In this document: positions 42,089 through 51,330 of the stretch, in pieces
How the letters are laid out: the number at the start of each line of letters is the position of its first letter
How positions within the stretch are numbered: the stretch's first letter is position 1
Source of the DNA: Paraferrimonas sedimenticola
GTDB taxonomy: Bacteria > Pseudomonadota > Gammaproteobacteria > Enterobacterales > Shewanellaceae
Length of the DNA: 64,000 bases
Assembly: GCF_002282855.1 (NCBI RefSeq)
Contig: NZ_NRIR01000001.1
Location: 558,001-622,000, forward strand
Reading direction: 5' to 3'
Notes under the pieces: model-generated
What the model saw: only the letters and a program-made list of their open reading frames with translations
Databases searched by the model: none
Told to the model about the DNA's origin: nothing
Program-made: the position numbers and the translations under genes

Positions 42089-42682
42089 ATGGTCCCAATA
42101 TACCTAGTGGACGACGACATCGCTTTCGCCGATTCGCTACTTTTCGTCCTAGACAGCTATGGATTAAAAGCCACTCACTTCGATAACGCACCGAGCTTTA
42201 TCGAAAACTGCGATCTCACGCAGGCCGGCGTTGCCATTTTAGATAGCCGTATGCCCAAAATGACTGGAGAACAACTGCATCAGCATCTGGTCGATGCCCA
42301 CTCGCCTTTAGGCACTATTTTTTTAACCGGTCATGGTGACTTGCCCATGGCGGTACAAGCCTTTCGCGCCGGTGCCAGTGACTTTTTTCAAAAGCCGGTG
42401 GACGCCGAAGCCTTAGTGGCCGCAATCGAAAAAGCCTCTGAATTGAGCCTGAAACGACACCAGACTAGCGAACGCTTAGGCTTGCTGAGCGCTTTGAGTG
42501 AGCGAGAACTACAGATTCTTCAGTTGATAGGTCAAGGTCTGAAGAACAAACAAATATCGGATGCGCTGTTTTTGTCGACACGCACCGTTGAAGTCCACCG
42601 TGCCAAGCTAATGAAAAAGCTCGGTGCTGAAAACATGGCCGAGCTTGTCGAGTTCGCCTTGATTCACCAAAGCACCAAATAA
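42089..42682 (+). CDS. TtrR/ThsR-like response regulator
   Basis: A FixJ-family response regulator of about 197 residues. The receiver domain (IYLVDDDIAFADSLLF; phospho-acceptor in VAILDSRMPKMTG; TGHGDLPMAVQAFRAGASDFFQKP) is followed by a LuxR-type DNA-binding domain (LSERELQILQLIGQGLKNKQIS, STRTVEVHRAKLMKKLG). The start is ATG 42089. It diverges from the interrupted sensor gene with an 85-base gap. It probably activates the phs operon when the sensor detects thiosulfate or a related sulfur anion. Confidence 0.9.
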   Translation: MVPIYLVDDDIAFADSLLFVLDSYGLKATHFDNAPSFIENCDLTQAGVAILDSRMPKMTGEQLHQHLVDAHSPLGTIFLTGHGDLPMAVQAFRAGASDFFQKPVDAEALVAAIEKASELSLKRHQTSERLGLLSALSERELQILQLIGQGLKNKQISDALFLSTRTVEVHRAKLMKKLGAENMAELVEFALIHQSTK

Positions 42683-42704
42683 CCCCAGTTCGCATTGAGT
42701 AATA

Positions 42705-42739
42705 AGGCCTCAACAAACTTTTTTGTTGATTGAGGCTTT
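42705..42739 (+). terminator. Probable terminator after the response regulator gene
   Basis: A stem of GCCTCA/TGAGGC continued by ACAA/TTGT with a small bulge, followed by TTTCTC on the plus strand, 25 bases after the stop. Confidence 0.6.
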
Positions 42740-42923
42740 CTCATTTAGCTCTAGAGCACTTCACCAAAGTCCAAATAAAACCCAGTAAAACAGTAGGTTA
42801 ATCATAAACCCATAAATCATTTGTGGTTTATTGGCACGCTGACACCCAAAAATAGGCACTAGACAGCCAAAAATCTGCGCGTTAGCTTGAAGATAAAGGT
42901 GGCAAAAAGCGCGGAGAGATCAC

Positions 42924-43310
42924 ATGGAAGTTTTGTTCAAAGCACTAATTATTGCAGCGGTTTTAACTTACATAACCTATCTCATGCGTCAAAAATTCTC
43001 TTTAAAGCAACAAGTCGCCCAAGCCATGCGCGAAGGTGGCACACAGCACTACCCCAGTTGGTTGAGCGATATCGACAAGCGCAAACGCTTCGGTGACGAG
43101 TTAATTGCAGCCACTAACTTACGTGATATCCCTAGATTCTTTACCGAGACCCTACTAGCCACCGAAGCCAGTTTGGATAAGTTGCTAGCCACTGCCGGTA
43201 TCGTTGAGCGCACTGGCGCTTCGTTTGAAGAGCAACACAAAGTGGTTTTAGACCAAGTTATCTTATTCTGGGAAAGCTTAAGAGACGAAGATAAAGGCCG
43301 GTTTCGATAA
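42924..43310 (+). CDS. Small membrane-anchored protein of unknown function
   Basis: A 128-residue protein with one N-terminal membrane helix (VLFKALIIAAVLTYITYLM) and a charged cytoplasmic domain (KQQVAQAMREGGTQHYPSWL, SFEEQHKVVLDQVILFWESL). GAGAGA lies just before the ATG. No family is recognised. It lies between the sulfur block and the DMSO reductase operon, with a strong terminator after it. Confidence 0.65.
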   Translation: MEVLFKALIIAAVLTYITYLMRQKFSLKQQVAQAMREGGTQHYPSWLSDIDKRKRFGDELIAATNLRDIPRFFTETLLATEASLDKLLATAGIVERTGASFEEQHKVVLDQVILFWESLRDEDKGRFR

Positions 43311-43347
43311 AAGTGGCATCGCCTCAGTACCAGCTGTAGTAGATGTA

Positions 43348-43375
43348 AAAAAGCGACCGATTGGGTCGCTTTTTG
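43348..43375. terminator. Terminator between two converging transcripts
   Basis: The stem AAAAGCGACC/GGTCGCTTTT has T-runs on both strands. It can end both the plus-strand small gene and the minus-strand dms operon. Confidence 0.88.
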
Positions 43376-43397
43376 AGTATTAATTGAGGTTGAGTGA

Positions 43398-44030
43398 TTA
43401 CACCTCGTTATCGTTAAGAATCTGACCCGTGCCGCCGCCGGCGGGCTGAGCATCTCTTGGTGCCTTAACAATCAGGTTTGGTGTCGTAATACTCTCAGGT
43501 GGCAGCGGTGCCATGTGTGAGTCGCCTTCACCGTACTTCTCTACCAAGGCGGTCATAGTATCAAAGTCCAACACTCGCATTGGACAAGCTTCGACACAGA
43601 TGGTGTTTTTGCCTTCCTCTAATCGGTCTGAGCAGCCATCGCATTTAGTCATCACTTTACGATCGTTATCAATTTGCGGAGCGTCATATGGGCACGCCCT
43701 TGCACAAGCCTCACAGGCGATACACAAGTTTTCGGTTATCTGCACAATGCCATCGCCAGTGCGCTTAAACATAGCCCCTGTAGGACAGGCCTTAACGCAA
43801 ACCGGATCGCTACAATGGTTGCAACCGATGGATGAATAGTAAGCGAAAACGTTTTGAGCAAAGGTGCCATCGTTGCTCTCGGTCACCGAGCCGCCGCCGT
43901 ATTCGTACACGCGACGCCAAGTGACTCCAAGAGGTAAGTCTTTGCGGTCTTTACAGGCAACGTGACAAGCTTTGCAGCCGGTGCATTTAGTGGCGTCGAC
44001 ATAGAAGCCGTATTGTTCGTCTTTAATCAT
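43398..44030 (-). CDS. dmsB: DMSO reductase iron-sulfur subunit
   Basis: A 210-residue four-cluster ferredoxin. The sets are CTGCKACHVACK, CNHCSDPVCVKACP, CIACEACARACP and CDGCSDRLEEGKNTICVEACP, as in DmsB. It passes electrons to DmsA. It has no membrane anchor partner gene (DmsC) in the operon; electrons should instead come from the decaheme cytochrome, as in the extracellular DMSO system of Shewanella. It lies 14 bases after dmsA. Confidence 0.92.
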   Translation of the reverse strand: MIKDEQYGFYVDATKCTGCKACHVACKDRKDLPLGVTWRRVYEYGGGSVTESNDGTFAQNVFAYYSSIGCNHCSDPVCVKACPTGAMFKRTGDGIVQITENLCIACEACARACPYDAPQIDNDRKVMTKCDGCSDRLEEGKNTICVEACPMRVLDFDTMTALVEKYGEGDSHMAPLPPESITTPNLIVKAPRDAQPAGGGTGQILNDNEV

Positions 44031-44044
44031 TACTCATCACTCCA

Positions 44045-46564
44045 TTAAGCCCTGGTTATCTCAACTAAGTTGGTGTGTTGAGGATTTGCTTTACCCACTG
44101 GAGTCGGTCGATACAGAGTAATGGTATTGACTGCGCCACCTTTGTCGATGGGTTTGCCGTTGCGGCTATCTACCGGGCCATTGCGTAAGAACCAAGCACC
44201 TTGCCCTAGAGCTGTTACCCCAGGTGCAATTCGAGGCGTTACCCGTACCGGTACTTCGATAGTGCCCCTATCGTTGTACACATGAACCTTGTCACCCGAC
44301 GAGAGTCCTCTGGCACCGGCATCCACCGGATTCATCCACACCGCATCTTCGGCGGCCTCACGTAACCAACCGACGTTGTGATAACTGGAGTGCGTGCGTC
44401 CTTTAGTGTGATAGCCAACGAGTAGCAGAGGATATTTTTCTCTGGTCTCGGTATCTTCGTAATGATCCCAAGTCACCTGATATTTGGGAATTGGGTCGAT
44501 AGTGTTGCCCAGAATGGAGGTATCCAAAGTCCACTCAGCCGCGTATTTGGCCCACTTAGTGGAGTAGATTTCTAACTTGCCCGATAGAGTACCGAAGGGC
44601 TTGTTATTGTTGATGTTGTCAGCAAAGGCAATGGTGCCGGAGTCGCCCCACTTCTTAAACAAGCCAATTTTTTGAGCTTCGACATAAGAGTCGGGAAATG
44701 CCGGTTGAGTACCCGCATTTCGTGCATTCGATTTGGTAGCCTGATAAAGCTCTTCTAGCCAAGCTGCCTCGTCTTTGCCCTCGGTATACTGCCCCTCAAA
44801 GCCCGCTTTCGCGGCAAATAAGCGGCACATTTCGAACATAGAGCGACACTCCCACAAAGGGTCTATCGCCGCTGACATCATGGTCAGATTGCCCATCAAC
44901 CCCGAGGCATAGCTGTCGTTGGCAAGGTCGTTGGACTCGAGCCAGCTAGTATCCGGCAATACCAGGTCTGCGTATCTTGCCGACGGTGTCATCCAGCAGT
45001 CGCAAACCATGATGAATTCGACTTTCGACTCATCTTGAAGCAACTCATGGGTCTTATTACAGTCGGAGTGCTGATTGATCAGAATGTTGCCGTTTATGCC
45101 CATCAGCATTTTTATGTTGGCACCCAGTTTGGTGTCCATGTCAGGCGTTCCACGCACACCATCGGCTCGTCCCGTCATCTCTGTACCGCGCTCAATCGCG
45201 TCAATCCAATTGTAGTGAGAAATGCTCTCGGTCACTGGGTTTGACCCCGAGGGTAATCCGGCTCTAAACATCTGAAATTGCGACGGTAAAGCGCCATTGT
45301 TGACCCCAGCCTGGCCAATTTTACCGGTCAGAATCGGTAGCATGTAGCAGGCGCGCATGGCTTGCTCGCCATTGGCGTGGCGGTTTACCCCAGCACCGGT
45401 AATAATGTACGGCGCTCGAGCGTTCATCACCTTCTGCGCAATGCTCTTAATACTGGTTTCGGGAATACCACATATCGGTGCGGCCTTGGCGGCCGTACGA
45501 GGGCCATCGGCGGCGAAGCGACCCACACCCATGATGTAGTCGTGGTAGTTGTTGTCTGAGTCTATGTACTTAACGTAATCCACTTTGGTGGCATCGCCGC
45601 TGTTTTCGAACTCAGTTTTCAGTGCCTCAAGCGAGGCCTTGTCATAGCCAACGGTCCACTTGTCGATAAAAGCTTTGGAGTTTTGCTCCACCCAACCGGA
45701 AGAAATCATTTCGTGGGCGATGGCTTCGATGAATATCGCGTCTGTACCGGGGCGAATTGGGTACCAGCTGTTCTCCTTGCCTAACATTGAATCCGTGTAC
45801 CTTGGATCCACCATAATGACCTCAAGGCCATTGTTCTGTTCCAGTTGATTCAAGAAGTCGTAGCCTTCGCCCGAGCCACTTTGACGGATCTCACTCGGGT
45901 TATAGGCGATGGCTAGCATCAAGTCACTGTCTTTGAGGTTGGACAGGGCCGTGCCATTGGTTGAGCCGCCGCCCCAAGTCGCTGACGCCGCCTCATTTTG
46001 CTGAGCCCAAGAGTAGTTGCCGTAGTAGCGCAAATAACCGCCGTCTAGATTGAGCAGTCTCAACCAAGCGGAACGACTCGCAAAACCATAATAAGCGCCG
46101 GTGCCGTAGAGTGGGAAAATACTCTTGGGACCATATTCGTTCTTTATTCGTTGCCAATTCTCGACAAAAATCGCCGCCGCTTCGTCCCAGCTAATGGGTT
46201 CAAACTTGGCTTCGCCGCGCTTACCCACACGGCGCAATGGCGTTTTTAGCCTATCCGGCGCGTAAGTTCTTTGTTTGAGCGAACGACCACGAGCACAAGC
46301 TCGCGCTTGGTGGCTAACGCCGTACTCATCTTCGGTTTCCAGATCCGTCTCGATCCGTACCACATTGCCGTCTTGAGTAATCACCTTAATCGGACAATTG
46401 GAACCACAGTTCACCAAGCAAGCCGTCCAGTTAACGTTCTCCGGCGATGGCGGTGGCGTGACTGGTGGCGCCGGCTGCGGAGCTTTGGAGCTAGGACTAC
46501 ACGCTGTCACTGTAGCGGCACAGCCCATTGCCGCGCTCATTTTCAAAAAACTTCTACGTTTCAT
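44045..46564 (-). CDS. dmsA: DMSO reductase catalytic subunit, Tat lipoprotein
   Basis: A molybdopterin enzyme of 839 residues that reduces dimethyl sulfoxide or related S- or N-oxides. The N-terminus carries both a twin-arginine signal (KRRSFLKMSAAMG) and a lipobox (VTAC), so it should be a lipid-anchored, surface-bound protein. A [4Fe-4S] set is at VNCGSNCPIKVITQ with ARGRSLKQR following. The likely molybdenum ligand is the Ser in YYGNYSWAQQNEA. The C-terminal cofactor region is LLVGYHTKGRTHSSYHNVGW. The start is ATG 46564. It is flanked by dmsF upstream and dmsB downstream. Confidence 0.92.
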   Translation of the reverse strand: MKRRSFLKMSAAMGCAATVTACSPSSKAPQPAPPVTPPPSPENVNWTACLVNCGSNCPIKVITQDGNVVRIETDLETEDEYGVSHQARACARGRSLKQRTYAPDRLKTPLRRVGKRGEAKFEPISWDEAAAIFVENWQRIKNEYGPKSIFPLYGTGAYYGFASRSAWLRLLNLDGGYLRYYGNYSWAQQNEAASATWGGGSTNGTALSNLKDSDLMLAIAYNPSEIRQSGSGEGYDFLNQLEQNNGLEVIMVDPRYTDSMLGKENSWYPIRPGTDAIFIEAIAHEMISSGWVEQNSKAFIDKWTVGYDKASLEALKTEFENSGDATKVDYVKYIDSDNNYHDYIMGVGRFAADGPRTAAKAAPICGIPETSIKSIAQKVMNARAPYIITGAGVNRHANGEQAMRACYMLPILTGKIGQAGVNNGALPSQFQMFRAGLPSGSNPVTESISHYNWIDAIERGTEMTGRADGVRGTPDMDTKLGANIKMLMGINGNILINQHSDCNKTHELLQDESKVEFIMVCDCWMTPSARYADLVLPDTSWLESNDLANDSYASGLMGNLTMMSAAIDPLWECRSMFEMCRLFAAKAGFEGQYTEGKDEAAWLEELYQATKSNARNAGTQPAFPDSYVEAQKIGLFKKWGDSGTIAFADNINNNKPFGTLSGKLEIYSTKWAKYAAEWTLDTSILGNTIDPIPKYQVTWDHYEDTETREKYPLLLVGYHTKGRTHSSYHNVGWLREAAEDAVWMNPVDAGARGLSSGDKVHVYNDRGTIEVPVRVTPRIAPGVTALGQGAWFLRNGPVDSRNGKPIDKGGAVNTITLYRPTPVGKANPQHTNLVEITRA

Positions 46565-46605
46565 ACAGAAAACCCTCTTGTATTCGGCATAAACTGTTCG
46601 CCCCT

Positions 46606-48603
46606 TTAGTCCAATAAATAGCTAACGGAGAACATAATCTGATGCGCGTTATAATTTCGATTCAGTCGTCCTAAAGTGGTCAAGCCTGCGACTTGGTTGA
46701 CGTCCACCAATGCCGCATCCGTGCTGAAGTAACGCTCGTAGCGATACCTAACCCCAACCGCTACCGACTCAGAAACTCGATACTTGCCACGCACGTTAAA
46801 GCTGTGGTTGTGGGAGTTGTAATCGCCATAAGGTGTGCGAGCATCGGTTTGAACTTCGGTATCGCTAATCGACTCACCAAATAAGTAGTCCACTCCGACC
46901 GATAACCGGTTTTCCATCAGACCGGTATAGTTGGCCCCTGCGCCATAGTTGTGGAACTTGTCTTTGATGCTGGCTTGCCACAGCGGAAGACCAATGCTCT
47001 GCGAGCTACTTTGCAGGCTGTCGATGCGTTGTTGAGTCGCTAGTCCGTAAACGGTGAAGTTCGGCTGGATAACAAACGAAATGTTGGCATCCGCTCCAAA
47101 GTGCTTGGCTTCGTTCAAGCCGATGGCGGTATTCGGATAATCGTCTTTGGCGCCTCTTAGTTTCAGGTCCAGATTGACCCAATCGGTAGGAATGAAATTG
47201 AACTTAAGTTCAAGCGCTGTGCGATTGCGATCCGCTAAGTGATATTTTGTGGCGGCTAGGTTGCCGTCGATGAGCGTTTGCTCGGCTTCCAAAAACTGTG
47301 AGCCTTTGCGGCGAGCGTATGAACCGAGTAATTCCACTTTAAACTTGTCAACCGGGCGAGCGGTGAACTTACCCCACAAGGTTTGCTCGTCATTTTTCTC
47401 ACGCTCGCTAAAGTTGCGTTTGATGTCTGAGCGTTTGTAGCCCACTTGAGCCTTGTAGCCGCGAGTGAAACGGTATACCCCGTCGAGCGCTATCTTTTGC
47501 CGACGTATGTCTCTGGGCATGTTAAACAATAGGCCGCCAGAGCCATCGGTCACAGGGTGTGGGAAGCCAAACACCGAACTTTTGTTTTTGTGGTCTTTGT
47601 AGTCAAAACGGCCACTGAGTCTGAACCTTGAGGTCAACATGGAGGTGACAGTTAATCCACCATCGATTACATCGACTCGTCCGTCCCAATTAACAATGGG
47701 GTTGCCTGGGGTTGGCATCAGGTCATCGTCTTGAAGCATACGGCCTACTTTGGCTCGTGCTGACAGATGGGTACGTCCCGCTAAATACTGCCCACTCAAA
47801 CTGACATGATGAGCGCGGTTATCTGGGCTTGGTGCGTGAACGTAAGGCAGGAAAGGAAGACTTAGGCTTTTAATTCGGTTCTTAAACTGGCTACCGTAAT
47901 ACTTGAGTTCAGCCGACCATTGGCGACCAAAAAAATCGATGCCCAACTGCCCTTTGGTGTGACGCTGGTCCACTGGCAAACCAAAATTAACCGGTCTTGG
48001 GTACACTAAGCTGTTGCGCTTGTATCCCTGCTTTTGCTCTCCATTGATATCGCCAAACACTCGATAGAACCTACCGGTGAACTCGCCCGCTAGCCCCACC
48101 GCTTGACGTTGTTGCGATAGCTCAATGTTGTAGGGCTGCTCGACAGGCGTCAGTTGGCCGTTGGCGTAAGACAATTGGGAAGTGGCTTTGCCGCTGTCGT
48201 ACTTAGTCAACAATCGATAATCCAGTTCCACCTTGGCCCTGCCTGGCTTGCCAATGGATAATTTGGCAAAACTGTTGTCAAAGCCTATTTCGTGGGCTTG
48301 CACCTTGGTTTCTAAGCCAGATTCGCTGAGGTGATCGGCATCCGCGTTTAAGTGCGCTACCGCCCCTTTGCGCTCGACGCCCAGTGCATTGGCACCGTGT
48401 AGCTCTCCCGGGTTGTTGTAACCCACAGCAACACCGACTTCACCACGAGCACCTTTCACCACGGTACAACGCTTGCACTCGTAGGCTTCTGGGTTCCAGT
48501 TTTGGGTATTGGCCTTGCCCACCCCAAAATCTGCGGCCGCCAGACTGGTACTCGCTATCACTGCCCCAAGGGAAAGTGAACGGGTTAAGAGTTTACTAGA
48601 CAT
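46606..48603 (-). CDS. dmsF: MtrB/PioB-family outer-membrane porin of the DMSO system
   Basis: An outer-membrane barrel of about 665 residues that would sheath the decaheme cytochrome. The start is ATG 48603 (MSSKLLTRS) with GTAGGAGAG upstream, giving a clear signal peptide ending in SLAAA. The CXXC motif conserved in MtrB proteins is ECKRC. The rest is beta-rich (DVIDGGLTVTSMLTSRFRLSG, ALELKFNFIPTDWVNLDLKL) and ends IMFSVSYLLD. It lies 14 bases after dmsE. Confidence 0.92.
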   Translation of the reverse strand: MSSKLLTRSLSLGAVIASTSLAAADFGVGKANTQNWNPEAYECKRCTVVKGARGEVGVAVGYNNPGELHGANALGVERKGAVAHLNADADHLSESGLETKVQAHEIGFDNSFAKLSIGKPGRAKVELDYRLLTKYDSGKATSQLSYANGQLTPVEQPYNIELSQQRQAVGLAGEFTGRFYRVFGDINGEQKQGYKRNSLVYPRPVNFGLPVDQRHTKGQLGIDFFGRQWSAELKYYGSQFKNRIKSLSLPFLPYVHAPSPDNRAHHVSLSGQYLAGRTHLSARAKVGRMLQDDDLMPTPGNPIVNWDGRVDVIDGGLTVTSMLTSRFRLSGRFDYKDHKNKSSVFGFPHPVTDGSGGLLFNMPRDIRRQKIALDGVYRFTRGYKAQVGYKRSDIKRNFSEREKNDEQTLWGKFTARPVDKFKVELLGSYARRKGSQFLEAEQTLIDGNLAATKYHLADRNRTALELKFNFIPTDWVNLDLKLRGAKDDYPNTAIGLNEAKHFGADANISFVIQPNFTVYGLATQQRIDSLQSSSQSIGLPLWQASIKDKFHNYGAGANYTGLMENRLSVGVDYLFGESISDTEVQTDARTPYGDYNSHNHSFNVRGKYRVSESVAVGVRYRYERYFSTDAALVDVNQVAGLTTLGRLNRNYNAHQIMFSVSYLLD

Positions 48604-48617
48604 ACGACTCTCTCCTA

Positions 48618-49568
48618 CTAGCGTTGCAGCTTGGCACCGACAGGATGGTTTGACCCGTGAACCTGACTGTGACAATTCATACAGCTTTGGCCTGCACCAA
48701 AGGCATCCTGGTCCGCTCTCTGTACTACGCGATTAGCATGGCCGTCCTCGGCGTGACATTGCTGACACAACTGAGGCGCTCGGTAGTGAACCATATTCTC
48801 GTTAACACTGCCGTGGGGGTTGTGACAATTGACACAGCTCTCGGTGACCGGTTCGTGCTCCCACAAAAATGGTCCGCGTTTCTCGGCATGGCAGCTGTAA
48901 CAAGTTTGATTGACATCCGACTTAACCAAGGCGTGTTCGCTGGGCGAACCATGGGGGGAGTGGCAGTCGATACAAGTCATGCGATTCCACTTGAGCGGGT
49001 GTGAGGAGCGCATGTTCATCATGGATTTCTGCTCGGTGTGGCAACCGGTGCAGGTATCGTTAATGGTCAGTTGGTTTTGAGTGGGGTCGTGTTTGGCGTG
49101 TACTTCATGGCACTCAGCACAGGTGACCTCTTCCACGTTGTGAATGCTCGCGTGCCATGATTGCTGGCGACTGTCGGTATGACAGCCCAGACACACTGAA
49201 TTTTGGCTCTCTGCGGATAATTTGGAGTCGGGGCCAAAGGCAATCATAGGCTCTTTGCCACCGCGATTGTGTTTGCCCATTGGTCCGTGACAGGCTTCGC
49301 ACTGTAAACCAGCCATTGGTGAGCCGGGCTGATTGCTACGACCGTGGACCCCGTCAAACAAGGCCATGACTTTGGCGTCTTTGCGATGGCAAGTGAGGCA
49401 GTTATCCGCCCCTTTTTTGGAGTACTCGCCCTTTTCAAACTTTTCGACGAGCTGACGCTCGAGCTCTTCTTCGGAGAGTTCATCCCAGGCGGCAACACTT
49501 GCGAGAGACAGGCAGAGCGTGACAGAAAGCGTGAGAAGCTGGAATATTCGCTTAGTCATCATCATCAT
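48618..49568 (-). CDS. dmsE: Periplasmic decaheme cytochrome c of the DMSO system
   Basis: A protein of about 316 residues with ten CXXCH heme sites, in order CLTCH, CEACH, CLGCH, CAECH, CTGCH, CIDCH, CYSCH, CVNCH, CQQCH and CMNCH. It is of the MtrA/DmsE type that reaches through the porin and brings electrons to DmsAB at the cell surface. A Sec signal ([20 protein letters not shown]) precedes the mature part. The start is one of four consecutive ATGs (49559-49568); the outermost is used. A possible CRP/FNR-like site lies about 190 bases upstream. Confidence 0.92.
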   Translation of the reverse strand: MMMMTKRIFQLLTLSVTLCLSLASVAAWDELSEEELERQLVEKFEKGEYSKKGADNCLTCHRKDAKVMALFDGVHGRSNQPGSPMAGLQCEACHGPMGKHNRGGKEPMIAFGPDSKLSAESQNSVCLGCHTDSRQQSWHASIHNVEEVTCAECHEVHAKHDPTQNQLTINDTCTGCHTEQKSMMNMRSSHPLKWNRMTCIDCHSPHGSPSEHALVKSDVNQTCYSCHAEKRGPFLWEHEPVTESCVNCHNPHGSVNENMVHYRAPQLCQQCHAEDGHANRVVQRADQDAFGAGQSCMNCHSQVHGSNHPVGAKLQR

Positions 49569-49753
49569 CGAATTGCTTATTTTTTGAATAGTATTAAAAA
49601 CTAGTTCAAAGCTGGGGATACTCAAGATGGAGTAGTGACAAAACCCCCAAAAAAAACGAGTGATTTTTTCGAGTTTTGGTCAAAGCGTTTTTCAAACAAT
49701 TGCTTAGTTGTACTGGCGAGGGTTGATATTTTTCGTGGCTAATTGAGCATTTT

Positions 49754-49772
49754 TGTGAACTTGATCAAGCTT
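49754..49772. promoter_or_regulatory. Possible CRP-like site upstream of dmsE
   Basis: TGTGAACTTGATCAAG matches the left half (TGTGA) of a CRP site well and the right half only partly. It contains TTGATCAA, which also resembles an FNR core. Anaerobic respiration operons of this kind are usually under CRP or FNR control. The match is weak by eye. Confidence 0.35.
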
Positions 49773-49790
49773 TACGAGCTGTTGAGGGAG

Positions 49791-50249
49791 TTAAAACTTG
49801 CCCATATTTCTGGCCTTAACCTGCTCTCGACGTTCCACCGTTGAAAGGTGTTTACCAACCTCTACCAACTTGTCTCGCTTGTCGATAGCCGCTTGAGAAA
49901 GCTCACTGGCGTATGCATCCTGTTGAAATTCCTGGCACAAGAGTTGGCACAGTTTGAGAATAATTTTCTCTGGGTGCGACAACTCTTTTTTCTGTGCGAA
50001 CTTAACTGCAAGCAACTGAAAGCACTCAAACAAGACCTCTACGGATTGCTCTGTGGACAGGCCTTCTCCAACCACCAGTAATTCGCTGCGAAATCCGACT
50101 AAGCCCGCAATGATATGGCTAGTAGTAGCCCTATCTGTGCCTCCCGAAAACAAGGAGTCTAGGCAGCTAAACTGTTGCATGTACTCTGTCCAAGTTTCAG
50201 CGAATTCAGCTTTGAGCATTTGTAGCTTGACGCTATTCACTACCGTCAT
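49791..50249 (-). CDS. DMSO-operon protein of unknown function
   Basis: A 152-residue, mostly helical, soluble protein without signal peptide. Features are VNSVKLQMLKAEFAETWTEY, LVGFRSELLVVGEGLSTEQS and a C-terminal charged helix (LVEVGKHLSTVERREQVKARN). Its position next to the chaperone gene matches the small gene called dmsH in Shewanella dms operons, but I cannot show homology. It may assist maturation of the reductase. Confidence 0.6.
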   Translation of the reverse strand: MTVVNSVKLQMLKAEFAETWTEYMQQFSCLDSLFSGGTDRATTSHIIAGLVGFRSELLVVGEGLSTEQSVEVLFECFQLLAVKFAQKKELSHPEKIILKLCQLLCQEFQQDAYASELSQAAIDKRDKLVEVGKHLSTVERREQVKARNMGKF

Positions 50250-50282
50250 GGGGCACCCTTCAGTTTGTTAGCGATGTGAACA

Positions 50283-50942
50283 TTAGCGATATAGCAGCTT
50301 TTTCCAAGGAACCACTTGTAGGTGATTGGATAAGGTCGATAGTAGGTCACTGCCCAAAAAGCCCATACCCTTGTAGTAGTCACTGTCGCAATGTTCCTGT
50401 ATCCCCTCAAAAAACCTGTGTACCCAAGGCATCAGGTGCTGTTGCAAGAGTATGGTGAGTGCGTCTGCTGCCATCTTGTTTTCCGGATCGCGACCAAGCT
50501 CTCCGAGCAACTGATCAATCACAGCAAAGAATAAGGCAATGTGGTCCGCAGGCTGATTAAAGCTAAGGTCGAACTCCACTTGGTATTGACGATAGAAGGA
50601 CTCAAGTTCGAGCGTTGAGGTGTCATTGAGCATTTGTTGCTCACCCAAGTACAAAGAGCCCCACGGCATGACCTTGGGCTCGCCTGGCGTAAAAAACGAA
50701 TAGCCGTATTCGATTTTCAGCTGCTGCAGTTGACTCTCATCCCACTGTTCAAGAAAGCTCCCAAGTAAAGCAACTCCCTGCTGGTACTCGTTTGAACCGG
50801 ATAAATCTGGCCAGTTCTGAGCCGCTTGGTTTTGTTTTAGGGTCTCCACAAAGGACAGCTCAGGATAATAGAGAAACACATTGTGTAGCACGCGCGCCGC
50901 GCCTTGCGCCGCGCAATAGTCAAAATTGTTCGAGTCGGTCAT
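50283..50942 (-). CDS. dmsG: TorD/DmsD-family molybdoenzyme chaperone
   Basis: A 219-residue cytoplasmic chaperone that binds the Tat signal of DmsA until the cofactor is inserted. The helical TorD pattern is seen in AAQGAARVLHNVFLYYPELS and YGYSFFTPGEPKVMPWGSLY, with the signature PADHIALFFAVIDQLL. It lies upstream of dmsE with the small unknown gene between. The name dmsG follows the Shewanella operon. Confidence 0.85.
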   Translation of the reverse strand: MTDSNNFDYCAAQGAARVLHNVFLYYPELSFVETLKQNQAAQNWPDLSGSNEYQQGVALLGSFLEQWDESQLQQLKIEYGYSFFTPGEPKVMPWGSLYLGEQQMLNDTSTLELESFYRQYQVEFDLSFNQPADHIALFFAVIDQLLGELGRDPENKMAADALTILLQQHLMPWVHRFFEGIQEHCDSDYYKGMGFLGSDLLSTLSNHLQVVPWKKLLYR

Positions 50943-50967
50943 CTGCGTTCCGTATTAAGTGACTAAA

Positions 50968-51330
50968 TTATTGGCCAACAATAAGCGGACGTAAGCAATA
51001 GAGTATGTATAGAAACTCTCCTCTCTCGCGCGCTTCAACCCCGTTCATTTCAAAAGCCTTCATCATGTCGTCAATCATCGACATGTATTCGATATCGTCA
51101 ATATTCATGGCTTCGTGAGCACTGCGCATGTCCTTGCCATGATAGTTTTGCGGCCCTCCTGTTCCTTGCATTAAGAAGGTCGACAGGCCTTCTTTTAGCT
51201 TCTCTGGCTTACAGCCTGCATATCGGTCTTTGATCTTGGGGTTGACTAGGTGTAGGTCGATAATATCGCTGCTTATTTTGCGCATTCCATCTTCGCCACC
51301 AAGTCGGTCAAACAAGGGCTCGGTAATCAT
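50968..51330 (-). CDS. Truncated hemoglobin, group 1 type
   Basis: A heme protein of about 120 residues with the 2/2 globin fold. The conserved start is EPLFDRLGGEDGMRKI; the glycine-rich loop GTGGPQNYHGKDMRSAHEAM contains the proximal histidine in SAHEAM. The start ATG at 51330 is used, with AAAGAG upstream. It is 25 bases before the TorD-like gene on the same strand and is probably the first gene of the unit. A role in removing nitric oxide or oxygen while the anaerobic enzyme is made is possible but inferred. Confidence 0.88.
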   Translation of the reverse strand: MITEPLFDRLGGEDGMRKISSDIIDLHLVNPKIKDRYAGCKPEKLKEGLSTFLMQGTGGPQNYHGKDMRSAHEAMNIDDIEYMSMIDDMMKAFEMNGVEARERGEFLYILYCLRPLIVGQ

